Positions 21,049-32,525 are shown, counted from the stretch's first letter. The stretch: 64,000 nucleotides of DNA from Microvelia longipes (GCA_018340805.1 JACMZG010001913.1:32703257-32767256), one strand, 5' to 3'. Numbers and translations: made by a program. Notes: generated by a model from the letters alone, not told the origin.

Positions 21049-22268
21049 ATGGAACTATATTCGATTAACTATGATTTGCGGAAAACTGAATTGTATTTTT
21101 GATCGCCCGTCTCCTCAAGCAGTAATTGAATATGGGGCATTTGAAGATGTGTTTCCAATGAATTCCATATCTAATGAAGAATGATGTAGTTTTTATGATA
21201 AATGGATCACAAACTGAATATTTGGATTTGAATGATACATTATTGTCTTTAACCTAAAGGTTACCGATAAAGCCGGTAAAGATTTGGATAAATCAGATGT
21301 AGTAACTTCAAACTTTATGTTTCACACATTGTTCAAAGATGTGATTCTTACATTTAATTCCTACAGAATTGAAGGTGGAAATGGTACTTATATACAGAAA
21401 GCCTGATTGAAACTTATCAATTATAATGGTGATAGTAAGAATATATGTCTTAAGCAATGGGGTATGGATCAGATGACGATAGAAAGAAGCTAAGTAAAAA
21501 ATCATTGTCTCTATGTGGATCAATTCAACTGACTTTATGGATCAACCGAAATATCTTATTCCTGGAGTAATGTTAGAATTGAAATGAAAAGAGCATCTTC
21601 AAAAATGTGTTTGGAATCAGCCACTGATGAGCCTCAATATGCATTGCTTGATGCAAAAACTAATGGTTAGACGTGTTCGAGTTGAACCATCAGTATTGGC
21701 GGTCATCAAATTGGATTAAATAAGCAAAATGCAGTTTATCCTATAAAACAAGGAAATAGTGGCTTTTGCAATTAGTAAAGATAGTTCATCATTTTATAAG
21801 GAGCAAATATTTGGTGATCGTCGTTTGCCAACCTTTATTCTAGTGACATTTCAAAGCGGAGAACAGTATAATGGTAGTTATAAAACCTCAAGTTCAACAT
21901 TTCAACATTTCAATGCTAAATCTGTATCATTATCGAAAAACATAGATTATCGCGAAACATATACTCAGGACTTTGAAAACGATAATTATAGTACGACATA
22001 TATGCAGTCGGTAGTTAGAAATATGGGATATCTCGATAAGAATATGAATTGTGGAATAACACTTGAGGAATTTAAATCCAAATATCCATTCTTTACATTT
22101 GTACTTGCTCCAGATTTCGATATAAATCAAAGTCAATTACCGCAAAATGGTAACTTGAGATTGGATATCAAGTTTGCAAAACCATTGACATCGTCTGCAT
22201 ATGTTATAATTTATGGAGTTTTTGAAAGTGAAATCCAAATTAATGCTGCCAGAAGTATAATAATGTAA
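21049..22268 (+). pseudogene. Major capsid protein (double jelly-roll) of the Polinton, frame-disrupted
   Basis: The ATG at 21049 begins MELYSINYDL, the usual short lead of Polinton major capsid proteins. Conserved pieces follow in several frames: EYLDLNDTL, FMFHTLFKDVILTFN, then NICLKQWGMDQ. The last 169 codons (21759-22268) are intact. They include MNCGITLEEFKSKYPFFTFV, NGNLRLDIKFAKPL and FESEIQINAARSI, the typical C-terminal jelly-roll end. At about 400 codons the total length is close to the family norm. At least four frame changes lie between 21070 and 21760. This protein would form the icosahedral shell. Confidence 0.8.
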
Positions 22269-22297
22269 ACAATATCTTTATAATTGGATACAAATAT

Positions 22298-22661
22298 TAT
22301 GAAGTAAGTATTTATTAGATTATTACATGTTTTATTTATATTAGTTCTTCAGATTGAACAAATTGGATCAGAATTGATAGGATCAGACTGGCTAGGTGTC
22401 TATCCGCTAGATAAAATACCATTTCTTCCAGTTAATAGTGCCATAATCGTTAATACTCAAACATCAAATCTGGGTGGAGAACATTGGATTGCAGTTTACA
22501 ATAAACCATCGAAAATACTAGTATTCGATCCATTGGGATTTTATTATCCATCAAAGTTGGTATCGCAACTATCGAAACTTATGAAGCCAATAGAATACAA
22601 TACAATTCAGTATCAGAATCCATTTACATTTATTGTGGACATTACTGCTTATTGTGGCTGA
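22298..22661 (+). pseudogene. Adenain-type cysteine protease of the Polinton, stopped at the active-site Cys
   Basis: The frame 22353-22661 has the catalytic His in EHWIAVY, the Asp in VFDPLGFYYP and the Cys in TAYCG, the order seen in adenovirus-type maturation proteases. A TGA follows CG immediately, so the C-terminal quarter is not translated in this copy. Open sequence beyond it (FFSIIMVELY) suggests a nonsense change rather than the natural end. A possible start is ATG 22298 followed by a 42-nt GTAAGT...TTAG stretch (22303-22344), but the phases do not agree as given. The protease would process the capsid precursors encoded just upstream. Confidence 0.75.
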
Positions 22662-22878
22662 TTTTTCAGCATCATTATGGTTGAATTGTACATATTGTGT
22701 GTGTTGTTATTATGTAATTGTTGTTGGGAAAAAAATACATGTATTGGAAAAAAAATCTAGTTCTTATTTGTCTTAAAACTGGTCAAAATAATAAATAAAA
22801 TAAATTAAATTTAAAATACACAACGTAATATATTTTTTTAAAATAAAATTTAAAATACCACAACGTAATATATTTAAA

Positions 22879-22980
22879 TGTAGTAACCATGGTAATCACT
22901 ATGGTAATCACCATAGCAACCGAAATATTACCATGACAACACAGATTTGAATGATAATTGCATGGTAATTATCACTTTTT
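22879..22980 (+). promoter_or_regulatory. X-box-like palindrome array, right copy
   Basis: The same five boxes as in the left arm are present in reverse order: GTAACCATGGTAAT, AATCACTATGGTAAT, ATCACCATAGCAAC, ATTACCATGACAAC and ATTGCATGGTAAT. They lie 80-180 bp upstream of the exon-1 remnant at 23062. Conservation in both arms fits a regulatory role. Confidence 0.45.
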
Positions 22981-23061
22981 CAAAAACTTGTTATAAATTC
23001 GGTGAACTTTTAAGGAGTAAGAAATTTTTTTTTATTATATTTATTAATTTTTATTTAGAAA

Positions 23062-23132
23062 ATGAATAATAATATGAAATTTACTTATTGGAGGCTGTTC
23101 GGGTATGCCATCACATTGTGATGATGACCTAC
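23062..23132 (+). pseudogene. Exon 1 of a second pPolB copy, frameshifted
   Basis: The sequence corresponds to the 76-nt exon at 5682-5757, including GGCTGTTCGGGTATGCCATC and the same GTTAGT donor. A few bases are lost around 'acttattggagg', which shifts the frame. The rest of the gene would extend into the gap. Confidence 0.7.
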
Positions 23133-23343
23133 GTTAGTTTTTCTTTTATTTTATGATTTATCTATAATGTATAATTATTAATATATAATTTTATTTTATA
23201 ATTTATATATGTAATGTATTTTATATATTATATTATTATATTATATATGTAATGTATTATTTAATATATAATTTATTTTATAAATTATTATTATAATTAA
23301 TGTCTAATTTTATATAATGTTTAATTTAATATATAATTTTTAT

Positions 23344-24343
23344 NNNNNNNNNNNNNNNNNNNNNNNNNNNNNNNNNNNNNNNNNNNNNNNNNNNNNNNNN
23401 NNNNNNNNNNNNNNNNNNNNNNNNNNNNNNNNNNNNNNNNNNNNNNNNNNNNNNNNNNNNNNNNNNNNNNNNNNNNNNNNNNNNNNNNNNNNNNNNNNNN
23501 NNNNNNNNNNNNNNNNNNNNNNNNNNNNNNNNNNNNNNNNNNNNNNNNNNNNNNNNNNNNNNNNNNNNNNNNNNNNNNNNNNNNNNNNNNNNNNNNNNNN
23601 NNNNNNNNNNNNNNNNNNNNNNNNNNNNNNNNNNNNNNNNNNNNNNNNNNNNNNNNNNNNNNNNNNNNNNNNNNNNNNNNNNNNNNNNNNNNNNNNNNNN
23701 NNNNNNNNNNNNNNNNNNNNNNNNNNNNNNNNNNNNNNNNNNNNNNNNNNNNNNNNNNNNNNNNNNNNNNNNNNNNNNNNNNNNNNNNNNNNNNNNNNNN
23801 NNNNNNNNNNNNNNNNNNNNNNNNNNNNNNNNNNNNNNNNNNNNNNNNNNNNNNNNNNNNNNNNNNNNNNNNNNNNNNNNNNNNNNNNNNNNNNNNNNNN
23901 NNNNNNNNNNNNNNNNNNNNNNNNNNNNNNNNNNNNNNNNNNNNNNNNNNNNNNNNNNNNNNNNNNNNNNNNNNNNNNNNNNNNNNNNNNNNNNNNNNNN
24001 NNNNNNNNNNNNNNNNNNNNNNNNNNNNNNNNNNNNNNNNNNNNNNNNNNNNNNNNNNNNNNNNNNNNNNNNNNNNNNNNNNNNNNNNNNNNNNNNNNNN
24101 NNNNNNNNNNNNNNNNNNNNNNNNNNNNNNNNNNNNNNNNNNNNNNNNNNNNNNNNNNNNNNNNNNNNNNNNNNNNNNNNNNNNNNNNNNNNNNNNNNNN
24201 NNNNNNNNNNNNNNNNNNNNNNNNNNNNNNNNNNNNNNNNNNNNNNNNNNNNNNNNNNNNNNNNNNNNNNNNNNNNNNNNNNNNNNNNNNNNNNNNNNNN
24301 NNNNNNNNNNNNNNNNNNNNNNNNNNNNNNNNNNNNNNNNNNN
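23344..24343. other. Assembly gap of exactly 1000 N
   Basis: The round size indicates a placeholder of unknown true length. The left side enters an intron of PolB copy 2. The right side begins within a foldback repeat unrelated to Polinton. The frames drawn across it have no meaning. Confidence 0.98.
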
Positions 24344-27016
24344 AGGGCGAGAATAATAAATAATTGTTCTGCAAATTACAGAAAAACAGAAGTGCCGTTT
24401 CGGTCAATTCCTTGAAAGTTTGCGGGTCTTGTCTTTATCTTTATTTCTGGAAATTTTGTTCGTTATATAGAAATTTTTATTCGTTAAATAGAAACACTTT
24501 TTACACAAAATTCAAGGGAACGTAAAAAAGATGCAGACAGTGAATAAATGCTAGGCTCTGACCCACGGACGTGTGATCGGGTGTGAAGGGTTTAATAAAT
24601 GCCTTCACCAAAGTTTGAACAAATATTTGCTGTAAACAGTCGCCCCGCCGGAGACTCACGCTTCGAAGATCGAAGGGTTCGTTATGGATAACTCTTCAAA
24701 AGCACAGAAGACAGCATTAACAATTGTAAAAAAAAAATCTGGCCCGGAGGTCCGCGAGCCGGACAAATTTTCCTTTGAAATAGGCTCTTTTTGCTTATAA
24801 TCATTTTTTCTAAATTTTTCGGTATATTATTGAATAACTATCATAAATTTGTTTTTACATTTTTGGAATTATTCAGTTCTCATATTTATCCAATAGTTTA
24901 TAGACTCCATAGCATGGCATAATATTCACTCATTTGAAGCCGATATGCTTAATTTTTAGTGCATTTAGTAATATAAAATAATATAATTGCTATGAGCTAA
25001 GGGTTGTATATATAGTGGCAATTTGCCGATCATGTATGAACAAAACGTACCCGATGGTTACAGGTATAACAGAGCGTGAGCATTAAAGTAAAAGAATGAT
25101 TAAAAATAAAGAAAAAAGTTTAAAGAAACGGGTACGAGGGTACCAAGACAATTTCTTCATACATCGGATCGACGGCGTGATAAGATAAACGAAAACTTAG
25201 CACATATTTCAGAAATATAATCAAACAAATACATTTATTACTTAACTTTTCACATTTCCTCGCCTATTACTAACAGTTTTTTCAAGGGAGGGGGAGGGGG
25301 GCCTTAAGTGTCCTCATGCTTTGATTTCCAATAAACTAATCTCATATCTCTTCTTCACCCGTACTTTGATTGAAATTATTTTTAGTTACAAACAAAAGGG
25401 TCTATGTTCAATTTAACTTTTGTATAGTAAAGTCTAGCATTTTCTTGTGCAAAATGAGGTTTTTGTATAAGCTCACTTTAACAATTATAGACCCAAATGT
25501 CTTTCAAATGAGCCTTTTTTGGATCACCGATTTGTTATTATCTCATAATAGAAAATAGTCTTATAACTATATTTTTACTTTTACTCATTTATAACGTAGG
25601 TATATAGGAAAAGTATTGTGTTTGCAAAAATATCTTGAACCGGGATGTCACCGACTTTATCCATTTCAGGTGTTTCTATGACTTCCTATGTGGTTTTCAC
25701 AAAATTTTATGTATGTGTGTGTGTGTGTGTGCGTCTTCCAGTGTATTGATGCTAGTGAAGTGAAACTTTCTAGAAAAATCAGTCTTCCGCTGTAGTTTTT
25801 CTATTCGAAAAATATTTTTTAATAACGTCATTAACCCGCAATAATGAGTCAGCAAACATTCAGAAAAATTATAGAATGCAGAAAAATGATGCGATCGATT
25901 TGAAATTTGGCACAGACTCGCAGTGAAGCGAGTCCGAAGTAGGGAGGATTAGCGTAGCGAATCCAATGTGATTAGAAATTGTTGCTAGGTACCCCGTACC
26001 TGATTTTTTAACTTTTGTCTTTATTTTTAAATATTCTTTAACTTCCAACTCTTCACTTTCTACGTGATAATGTATTCATGTATCATTGTAAACGTTAGTC
26101 TTACGTTATGATTGCTTCATGCGTGCCAATTCTGAATATGTGCTAAGTTTCGTTTCATTTTCAGCTTTGCGTAGCGAATCCGATGTAATGAGAAATTGTT
26201 CCTAGGTAACCCGTACCCGTTTCTTTAAACTTTTTCTTTATTTTTAAATATTCTTTTACTTTAATGCTTCACGCTCTGTGTATACATGTACCATCGTACG
26301 TATTTGTTCTATGATCGCATTGCCACTATATAACAACAAGTTTCGTCAATTAGCAATTATATTTATTTTATATTTAAAAAATGCACTAAAAATTAGCATA
26401 AAATGAGCTTCAAATGAGTGAATATTATGCCATGCTATGGAGTCTATAAACTATTGGATAAATATGAGAACTGAATAATTCCAAAAATGTAAAAACAAAT
26501 TGTTATGATAGTTATTCAATATATACCGAAAAATTTAGCAAAAAATGGATTGATAAGCAAAATAGAGCCTATTTCAAAGAAAATTTGTCCGGCTCGCGGA
26601 CCTCCGGGCCAGATTTTTTTTTTACAATTGTTAATGCTGTCTTCTGTGCTTTTGAAGAGTTATCCATAACGAACCTTCGATCTTCGAAGCAGTGAGTCTC
26701 CGGCGGGGCGACTGTTTACAGCAACTATTTGTTCAAACTTTGGTGAAAGGATTTATTAACCCTTCACACCCGATCACACGTCCGTGGGTCAGAGCCTAGC
26801 ATTTATCACTGTCTGCATCTTTTTTTAGTTCCCTTGAATTTGTTTTAAAAGGTTTCTATTTAACGAAAAATAATTTCTATATAACGAACAAAATTTCAGA
26901 AATAAGATAAAGACAAGACCCGCCAAAACTTTCAAGGAATTGACCCGAACCGGCAACTATCTCGTTGTTTCTGTAAATTTGCCAGAACAATTATTTATTA
27001 ATTCTCTCTCGCCCTG
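24344..27016. mobile_element. Large foldback (inverted-repeat) element, left end lost in the gap
   Basis: The arms 24344-25200 and about 26160-27016 are reverse complements. Shared pieces include AGGGCGAGAATAATAAATAA at the outer end, 'cacggacgtgtgatcgggtg', 'gtcgccccgccgg', 'ggaggtccgcgagccgg', 'actccatagcatggcataat' and, innermost, 'aaagaaacgggtacg'. The ~950 bp centre shares sequence with a dispersed family (see 25590-26160). No transposase frame is visible, so it is probably non-autonomous. The right end is followed directly by a pogo-like transposase remnant. Confidence 0.85.
25590..26160 (+). repeat. Dispersed repeat family R1, copy within the foldback centre
   Basis: Recognised by 'gtatataggaaaagtattgtg', 'tttcaggtgtttctatg', a (GT)n tract, 'agtgtattgatgctag', 'cgcaataatgagtcagca' and 'ggtaccccgtacc'. 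Related copies lie at about 29880-30240, 44440-44810, 45490-45770 and 47140-47380, with weaker ones near 49040-49180 and 58080-58210. No coding capacity is seen. It may be the core of a non-autonomous transposon family. Confidence 0.6.
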
Positions 27017-27171
27017 CCTTATTTAATTTTGCGAACTCTTTCTTTACAATTTTCTATGAAATTAGAATGAACACAGCATAGAACTAAAAATCTTACAGTT
27101 TTAATTTGGTATTCGGTCTGACCAGTTCGTTTGTGAAACTTTTTATTTGTTTGTAAATCGAGTTTATTAAA

Positions 27172-27480
27172 ATGCCAATACGGAAATCGCTGTCCCTTTC
27201 TGAAAAAATCAATTTATTAAAAGATTCTGACGATGAGTAAAAAACAAAAAACTTGTCTCTGAAGCATAAAATTGCTCCTAGTCTATATCAATAATTTTAA
27301 AAATCGGGAATCTATACTTAAGTTATACGAAACAAGTGGCGATTTAAAAAAAAAATTCTCGAGTATGCAAGTATGAAGACATTGATGACGCAATTTTACA
27401 GTGGGTGACAATGTTTAGGGACAAAAATATGCCTGTACAGGACCGCAATAAAAAAAAAGCTGCTGAATGCAACTGCGATG
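27172..27480 (+). pseudogene. pogo/Tigger-type transposase N-terminal remnant (CENP-B-like DNA-binding region)
   Basis: The ATG at 27172 begins MPIRKSLSLSEKINLLKDSD, the form of the first helix-turn-helix of CENP-B/pogo proteins. Stops at about 27237 and 27291 break it. Further on, in another frame, KYEDIDDAILQWVTMFRDKN (27366-27425) and MPVQDRNKKKAAE follow. That matches the second CENP-B DNA-binding subdomain, with its Y-ED-VD-x-A-LLQW-F and P-V signature. The catalytic DDE domain is missing. A possible further piece reads KKYADDLAERF near 28000. The remnant sits directly beside the foldback element, which could have been mobilised by such a transposase. Confidence 0.6.
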
Positions 27481-27617
27481 TTATTATTCATCCTATATAT
27501 CCATTAAAATATCATAAAAATAGTTACAGAGTATTTATTTTTTCAATTTCTAACAACGAAATTTTATTAAAACGAATTTTTTCTTTTGAACCTTTAAGTT
27601 CGTCATATAAGGTCCGA

Positions 27618-27640
27618 CTGTATATATATATAATATATAT

Positions 27641-27690
<50 letters not shown>

Positions 27691-27695
27691 TATAA
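27618..27695. repeat. (TA)n microsatellite
   Basis: About 75 bp of TA with rare AA interruptions. Confidence 0.95.
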
Positions 27696-27732
27696 GCTTA
27701 TGTGCTATGTAGTTATATAAAAAAAATAAATA

Positions 27733-27936
27733 AAATGCCCGTTTTAGGGCCTTTCGGCCCATCAGGGTATTCACCCTGTGGTTGGTTGCATATATTTACT
27801 CTAAGAATTAATTAAAGTTGGCGAAATCAGTTTTAAAAACAAATTCTATTCATAAAATCTTTGAGCATAGCCGGGCTGCGAACCCGGACCTCCGGTGCCG
27901 AAATCGAACGCCTTTACGATCACGGCCACGAGGCAG
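27733..27936 (-). mobile_element. tRNA-derived SINE, copy 1
   Basis: On the minus strand the head starts GCCTCGTGGCCGTGATCG, containing a pol III A-box-like TGGCCGTGATCG (27917-27928). A B-box GGTTCGCAGCC lies at 27874-27884. The acceptor ends do not pair, so it is not a functional tRNA. A ~110 bp body follows. The 3' tail forms two hairpins, CAGGGT-gaat-ACCCTG and GGGCC-GAAA-GGCCC, then 'taaaacgggc' and a T/A-rich end. A second copy lies at 53960-54170 in the same orientation, which supports a SINE family. Confidence 0.75.
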
Positions 27937-27939
27937 AAA

Positions 27940-28700
27940 AATATATATATATATTTTATATAGTTATATACATCATTTTATAAAGGCTATTAGCTAAAAA
28001 GTATGCTGATGATTTGGCAGAGCGATTTGACTATGAGGTTATAAGGAGGTGTATATGATAATACGATGTATAAAAATAAAACAAATTATGACGAACGATT
28101 CTTTACGCTAATGTAAAAGAGTCATGAATAATAACGTTAATAATGTGAGACATGAATAAATAAATGCGTCAATGCATGAAAACTACAGCAAGACAGGCTA
28201 GGCAAGTGGTAAACTTTTTCTTCTCTTTTATAATTTTTTGGTCTAGGGGTATTAATTATTATTAAAATAATTACTAATTTCAATTCTATTCTAAAATAAA
28301 TACTTTCAAACTCACATGATTAGACGAAGAAGAGAAAACTAAATTAACTATATCGAATGTATCGTCGTTACCTGAAAATTATAACAGTTTGTGTTTAAAA
28401 GTAAATAAAAGTATAAAATTAAAAGAAACAAGTGAATCCACCACCCTTATGGAAATCGGGAGAGAGGATAGGTACTTCAGTGCTTTTCCTTACAACTTTT
28501 TTTTGCTTGGATCGTTCTCAGTGTTATTAGCTGAGTCATTATGTCTTCGGTTCTTAGGAACCTTATAACTTCTTACTAACAGCAGGATTTTGTTGAAAAC
28601 TTCTTTTTTTTCGTTTTCGTTACTGATGTTCTAGTAATGTTTTATGTTAAATGACGCATATTTATGCTTTTTAGGGCCCTAAAAAGGAACCAATCATCTG
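27940..28700. other. No recognisable gene
   Basis: AT-rich sequence. A short plus-strand stretch near 27990-28060 reads LAKKYADDLAERFDYEVIRR before a stop. It might be a displaced piece of the pogo-like transposase upstream. Nothing else is supported. Confidence 0.3.
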
Positions 28701-28706
28701 CATATT

Positions 28707-28800
28707 AAATGAGGTTCATTAATTCATTAATTAAATGAGGTTCATTAATTCATTAATTAAATGAGGTTCATTAATTCATTAATTAAATGAGGTCATTAAT
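28707..28800. repeat. Short tandem repeat, ~32 bp units
   Basis: AAATGAGGTTCATTAATTCA plus 'ttaatt' is repeated three to four times in a row, with a shortened last unit. Confidence 0.85.
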
Positions 28801-29099
28801 CTTAAAAATAACAAAAACGGAAGGTTTTTGTTACAAACGTCTTTACAAATAACAGTTAATTTTAATCACGGTTATGTTTTTGTTAAATGTCACATTTTTA
28901 TGTTTTCTAGGCCCCAAAAAAGAACTAATCAATTACACATTGAATAACATTATTTTTAATGTTAATAAATTTTTAAATTAATAAGACACAAAAAATATTC
29001 AATGAGTATTTAAAGTATATTACTTGATTAATGTTTTTAACATATACTGGTTTTAATACGTTTTTATGTAGTTTTGAACACCAGTATGTACTGATGTTC

Positions 29100-29840
29100 A
29101 TCTAAGCCGATAAAGAAATCTGAAAGCTGCGTGATCCCACAAGATTTTAAGATGCAGCCGTCCTGCTTTAACCAACAAATTTCTTATTGGGTTGATTTAA
29201 ACGCCCCCACTGCAATCCTTGTTGTAAGTTGAATAAAGTGTCTTTAAGTAAGAGCATTCTACCACACAGGAGTTTTGATACGACGAAGGCCTGGTGAAAC
29301 AATTATTAGCGTGTGTCTGTCGCTTCCTCATCGTGTAAACGCCACGGATCGAAGGATGTCTACTTTCGTGCTACAGGCAGCTTTTAGCTGAAATACTTGT
29401 GGCTGCCACGTGAGCTGGCGATCAAACATGAGTCTCAAGAATCTATGCTGGTGTATTTGCAGAAGCAGTTCTTGTATGATGGTTAGATTGAGGGGTCTGG
29501 GGTTAGGTAGTTATTTAAAAATGCTATACATTTTGACTTCGATGGTGAGAATTGGATCCTTCTGCTAGTAGCCCAAGTAATGGGCTCAATCGTCTCTTGG
29601 AGCAACCACTCGGCTATTTGAAGGGTTTGCACCATTGGGGAGATCACATTAACAATAAATTATCATGATTAAAGAGAGTATAGGACTAATACAACTTCCT
29701 TGTGGAACTCCTCGTTCTTGTTCGAAGTTATCAGATCGTAGTCCCTCGACATAGCCTCTGAATGGTCTGAAGCTAAGAAATTTCTTGACATATTCTAAGG
29801 TATGTCCTCTAAAACCTTAATCTTCCAGTTGTTGTATGAT
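29100..29840 (-). pseudogene. Jockey-type non-LTR retrotransposon reverse transcriptase remnant
   Basis: Several frames on the minus strand carry consecutive RT pieces. FLSFRPFRGYVEGL is followed by RGVPQGSCISPIL (RGVPQGSC at 29691-29714), the conserved block before the catalytic YxDD. Then come RFLRLMFDRQLTWQPQ with FQLKAACSTKVDILRS, the FLG-x-FD-LTW and L-K-A-C stretches of the thumb, and TTRIAVGAFKS near the 3' side. The YxDD block is not preserved. Frameshifts and stops are frequent. The endonuclease and ORF1 are absent, as expected for an old 5'-truncated insertion. An R1-family repeat abuts it at 29880. Confidence 0.75.
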
Positions 29841-29879
29841 ATGGGGGCGGGACGTTTAATTTCGTAAACGTTAATTTAA

Positions 29880-30240
29880 ACTTTTACAATGACACATGTA
29901 TACATTAACACGCAGAAAGTGAAGAGTTGGAAGTAGAAGAATATTTAAAAATAAAGACGAAAGTTAAAAAATCGGGTACGGGGTACCTAGGAACTATTTC
30001 TGATTTTAATTCGATCCCATCATTTTTCTGCATTTTATGATTTTTCTAAATTTTTGCTGACTCATTATTGCGAATCAATGACGTCATTAAAAATATTTTC
30101 CAAATAGCACAACTGCGGCAGTAGTTAAAGTCGGTGACATCACGTTTTCGGATTTTTCGCAAAGATAATACTTTTCGTATATACCTACGATAAATGAGGA
30201 AAAGTAAAGCTTAACAAAAGCAATTTGTAAAAACGAAAAA
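29880..30240 (-). repeat. Dispersed repeat family R1, inverted copy
   Basis: The reverse complement shows 'ataatgagtcagca', 'ggtaccccgtacccg' and 'ctacgtgataatgt'-like pieces of the copy at 25590-26160. It ends in 'atttttcgcaaagataatac' and 'atatacctac'. Confidence 0.6.
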
Positions 30241-30316
30241 AACAATCGACCTCTTTGGCGCCCGCAGCCTTGGCACTGTTTCTAGGACACAAAAATATTG
30301 TACTACTTCCATACAT

Positions 30317-30482
<166 letters not shown>

Positions 30483-30754
30483 TATTTATGATTCATCGAG
30501 ATCAATAACGTGGGTCAGTGTAAGGAAATTAAGTTTGGGTACCTATATGACGGAATTTATTCCTTAGATTTAGACTAAACTTTAAACTTAAATACTCGAA
30601 GGTCTGAGTGGTAATCTTCTACGCTTCATCGAGAGCTGTTCTAAAATAATACAAATCGTAAACATAAAAAAATATTCAGTGCTTACAGAGTAAATCTGAT
30701 CATTGGATTTTATTGAAATTTATACATATGGTTGGTCACAAAGGACACCTTCTA

Positions 30755-31130
30755 TGCAGTGGCGAACTGGCCATAAAGGCCCGAGTAGGGTCTGACCTAA
30801 AAGGGCCAAAATTTAAAGTGGAGGGTTCACTTTTAACCTGTGGAGGATTGATTATTATAGCGAGCTTAATGTAATTAATTAGACTCTCGATCATTAGGGT
30901 TTAATTTTCGTATGGGGCCCTTAAACGTATAGGTATATTGAATAAGGGTCGTGAAGATCAAAATTTATAATAAAGTTTTAATTACCTAAAAAATAAAAAA
31001 AATCTAGAGCCCTTTAATGCTTCTTAAGAGCCCTGATCAAGTATGCTAGGGCCCTTTATAGCCTTATTCTTCGGTATAAGGCCCTTAAAAGCCCAGGTAA
31101 AATATATAGGGACCGTAAAGACCCTAGACA
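30755..31130. repeat. Degenerate GGGCCCTT-rich repeat, possible transposon end
   Basis: CAGTGGCGAACTGGCC at about 30768 resembles the terminal sequence of hAT-like elements. Downstream, GGGCCCTTnnA words recur about every 30-50 bp to 31130. No matching terminal repeat was found, so the element type is uncertain. Confidence 0.3.
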
Positions 31131-31139
31131 TAAAATAAA

Positions 31140-32455
31140 AAATTATATTTAATATTTCAAATAGTAATATTTTGAGTTCTAAAATAATAGGGGTTGTATT
31201 AACCAAATTTTGATTGCTTACAGCTCACAATCCATTTAACGAATCGAGACTAAAGTTATGACTACAGCTGCTCATTGGTCAGATTTAGTCTCTTTATATT
31301 TCGTTGTTTTAGATTAGCATATTTTAAATTTGACAAATTAAAACATACCGCAGTTGGATATAATTTTGTTATAGTTTCATACTCTATGGATATAAAGAAA
31401 CTTTTGAATCAAATTTAAATACTTCACTAAAAAAGATAACTAACCATTAGATGTTTTCCTCTTGCTTTTTATTTTTTACGCGTTTCAACTACATGTCATA
31501 CTTAGATAAGCAATTAGAAGTTTAGAATTAATTAACTCACAAATTGTTAAAATTTAAAAAAATATATTTTTAAAAATGGCGACCTGTATTAAAATGAAAT
31601 TTACCTATGTCATTTAAGCTAATAAATTTGTGCCAAAACTAGCCCTTAAGTCAAGTCTTTTTTTCCTAATTTCAATTTTCTAGCTTGAACTCCAAGAGAG
31701 TTATGACAAACATACAGCATGATAGATACCACTCGGAACTTTAGAAGAGTGCCGAAAGCGAATGTTAATTATGACATCCCAATTCCGTGTTTTTGGTTTC
31801 ACACAATACTTATTTTTATACCTATGGTTTTAGTCGGAGAAAAGTAAAATTACACTTTAATCAGAGGTTATGAGATTTAATATGAGATTTGTTTTCGAAT
31901 CGATTAAATGGGTTAAATTAAAAATGCATAAAAATAGACCCACAGTACAAAAATAATTGTCAGTGATAAATTGTTTGATAAATTTATTATCAAAAATTGT
32001 TACTAAAAGAATTATAATAAACATTTCTTTAATTTATAAAGGTTAAACTTACTTTCATTTATAAGGTTATCTTATTTAAGACTCAGAAGTAAAATTCTTA
32101 TTTTAATAGAAGCATTTAGTAAAATAAATAATATTCGATGCAAAAAATCAGTAAAATAATTATTCCACATACCCTAGACTTGTTATCTAGATGTGACGCT
32201 TATGATCAAAACACTTCACTAGCACACAATAACTAAATACAAGTTCTTTTAATACAATCTATACAGAATTAAAAATTTTAATATACATGTAGGTCACCTG
32301 CGGTCATATAGCTACGAATATATAATTTTTTGTTTGTTTCCTGTCGATGAATCGTCTCACTTTTTCAAGATCAATGTTGTTTTATGTAATACAAAAATGA
32401 ACCTTTGAGATTAGGTTCGTGTGAAGAAAAAGGCCAACTGATTCAATCATACATA
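31140..32455. other. No recognisable gene
   Basis: AT-rich, with no coding signal or clear repeat that I can see. Confidence 0.4.
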
Positions 32456-32479
32456 CATACAACACACACAACACACACA

Positions 32480-32510
<31 letters not shown>

Positions 32511-32525
32511 TATATAATATATATA

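Larger units (their letters stand above)
22681..23343. repeat. Right arm of the inverted duplication, leading into the gap
   Basis: This is the reverse complement of about 5440-6165: the protease 3' flank, the X-box-like array (22879-22980), the PolB leader, PolB exon 1 and the start of its AT-rich intron. It stops at the run of Ns. Identity is high near exon 1 and lower in the intron. Confidence 0.85.

Noticed and set aside
5440..23343. Reading the inverted arms as the Polinton terminal inverted repeats
   Set aside because: The match includes PolB exon 1 and its intron and places PolB outside the 'ends'. True termini were not identified in this window.
23317..24407. Open frames of about 350 codons spanning the run of Ns
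   Set aside because: They consist of unknown bases only.
27850..27936. A functional tRNA gene
   Set aside because: A and B boxes are present but the acceptor stem does not pair and a SINE body follows.
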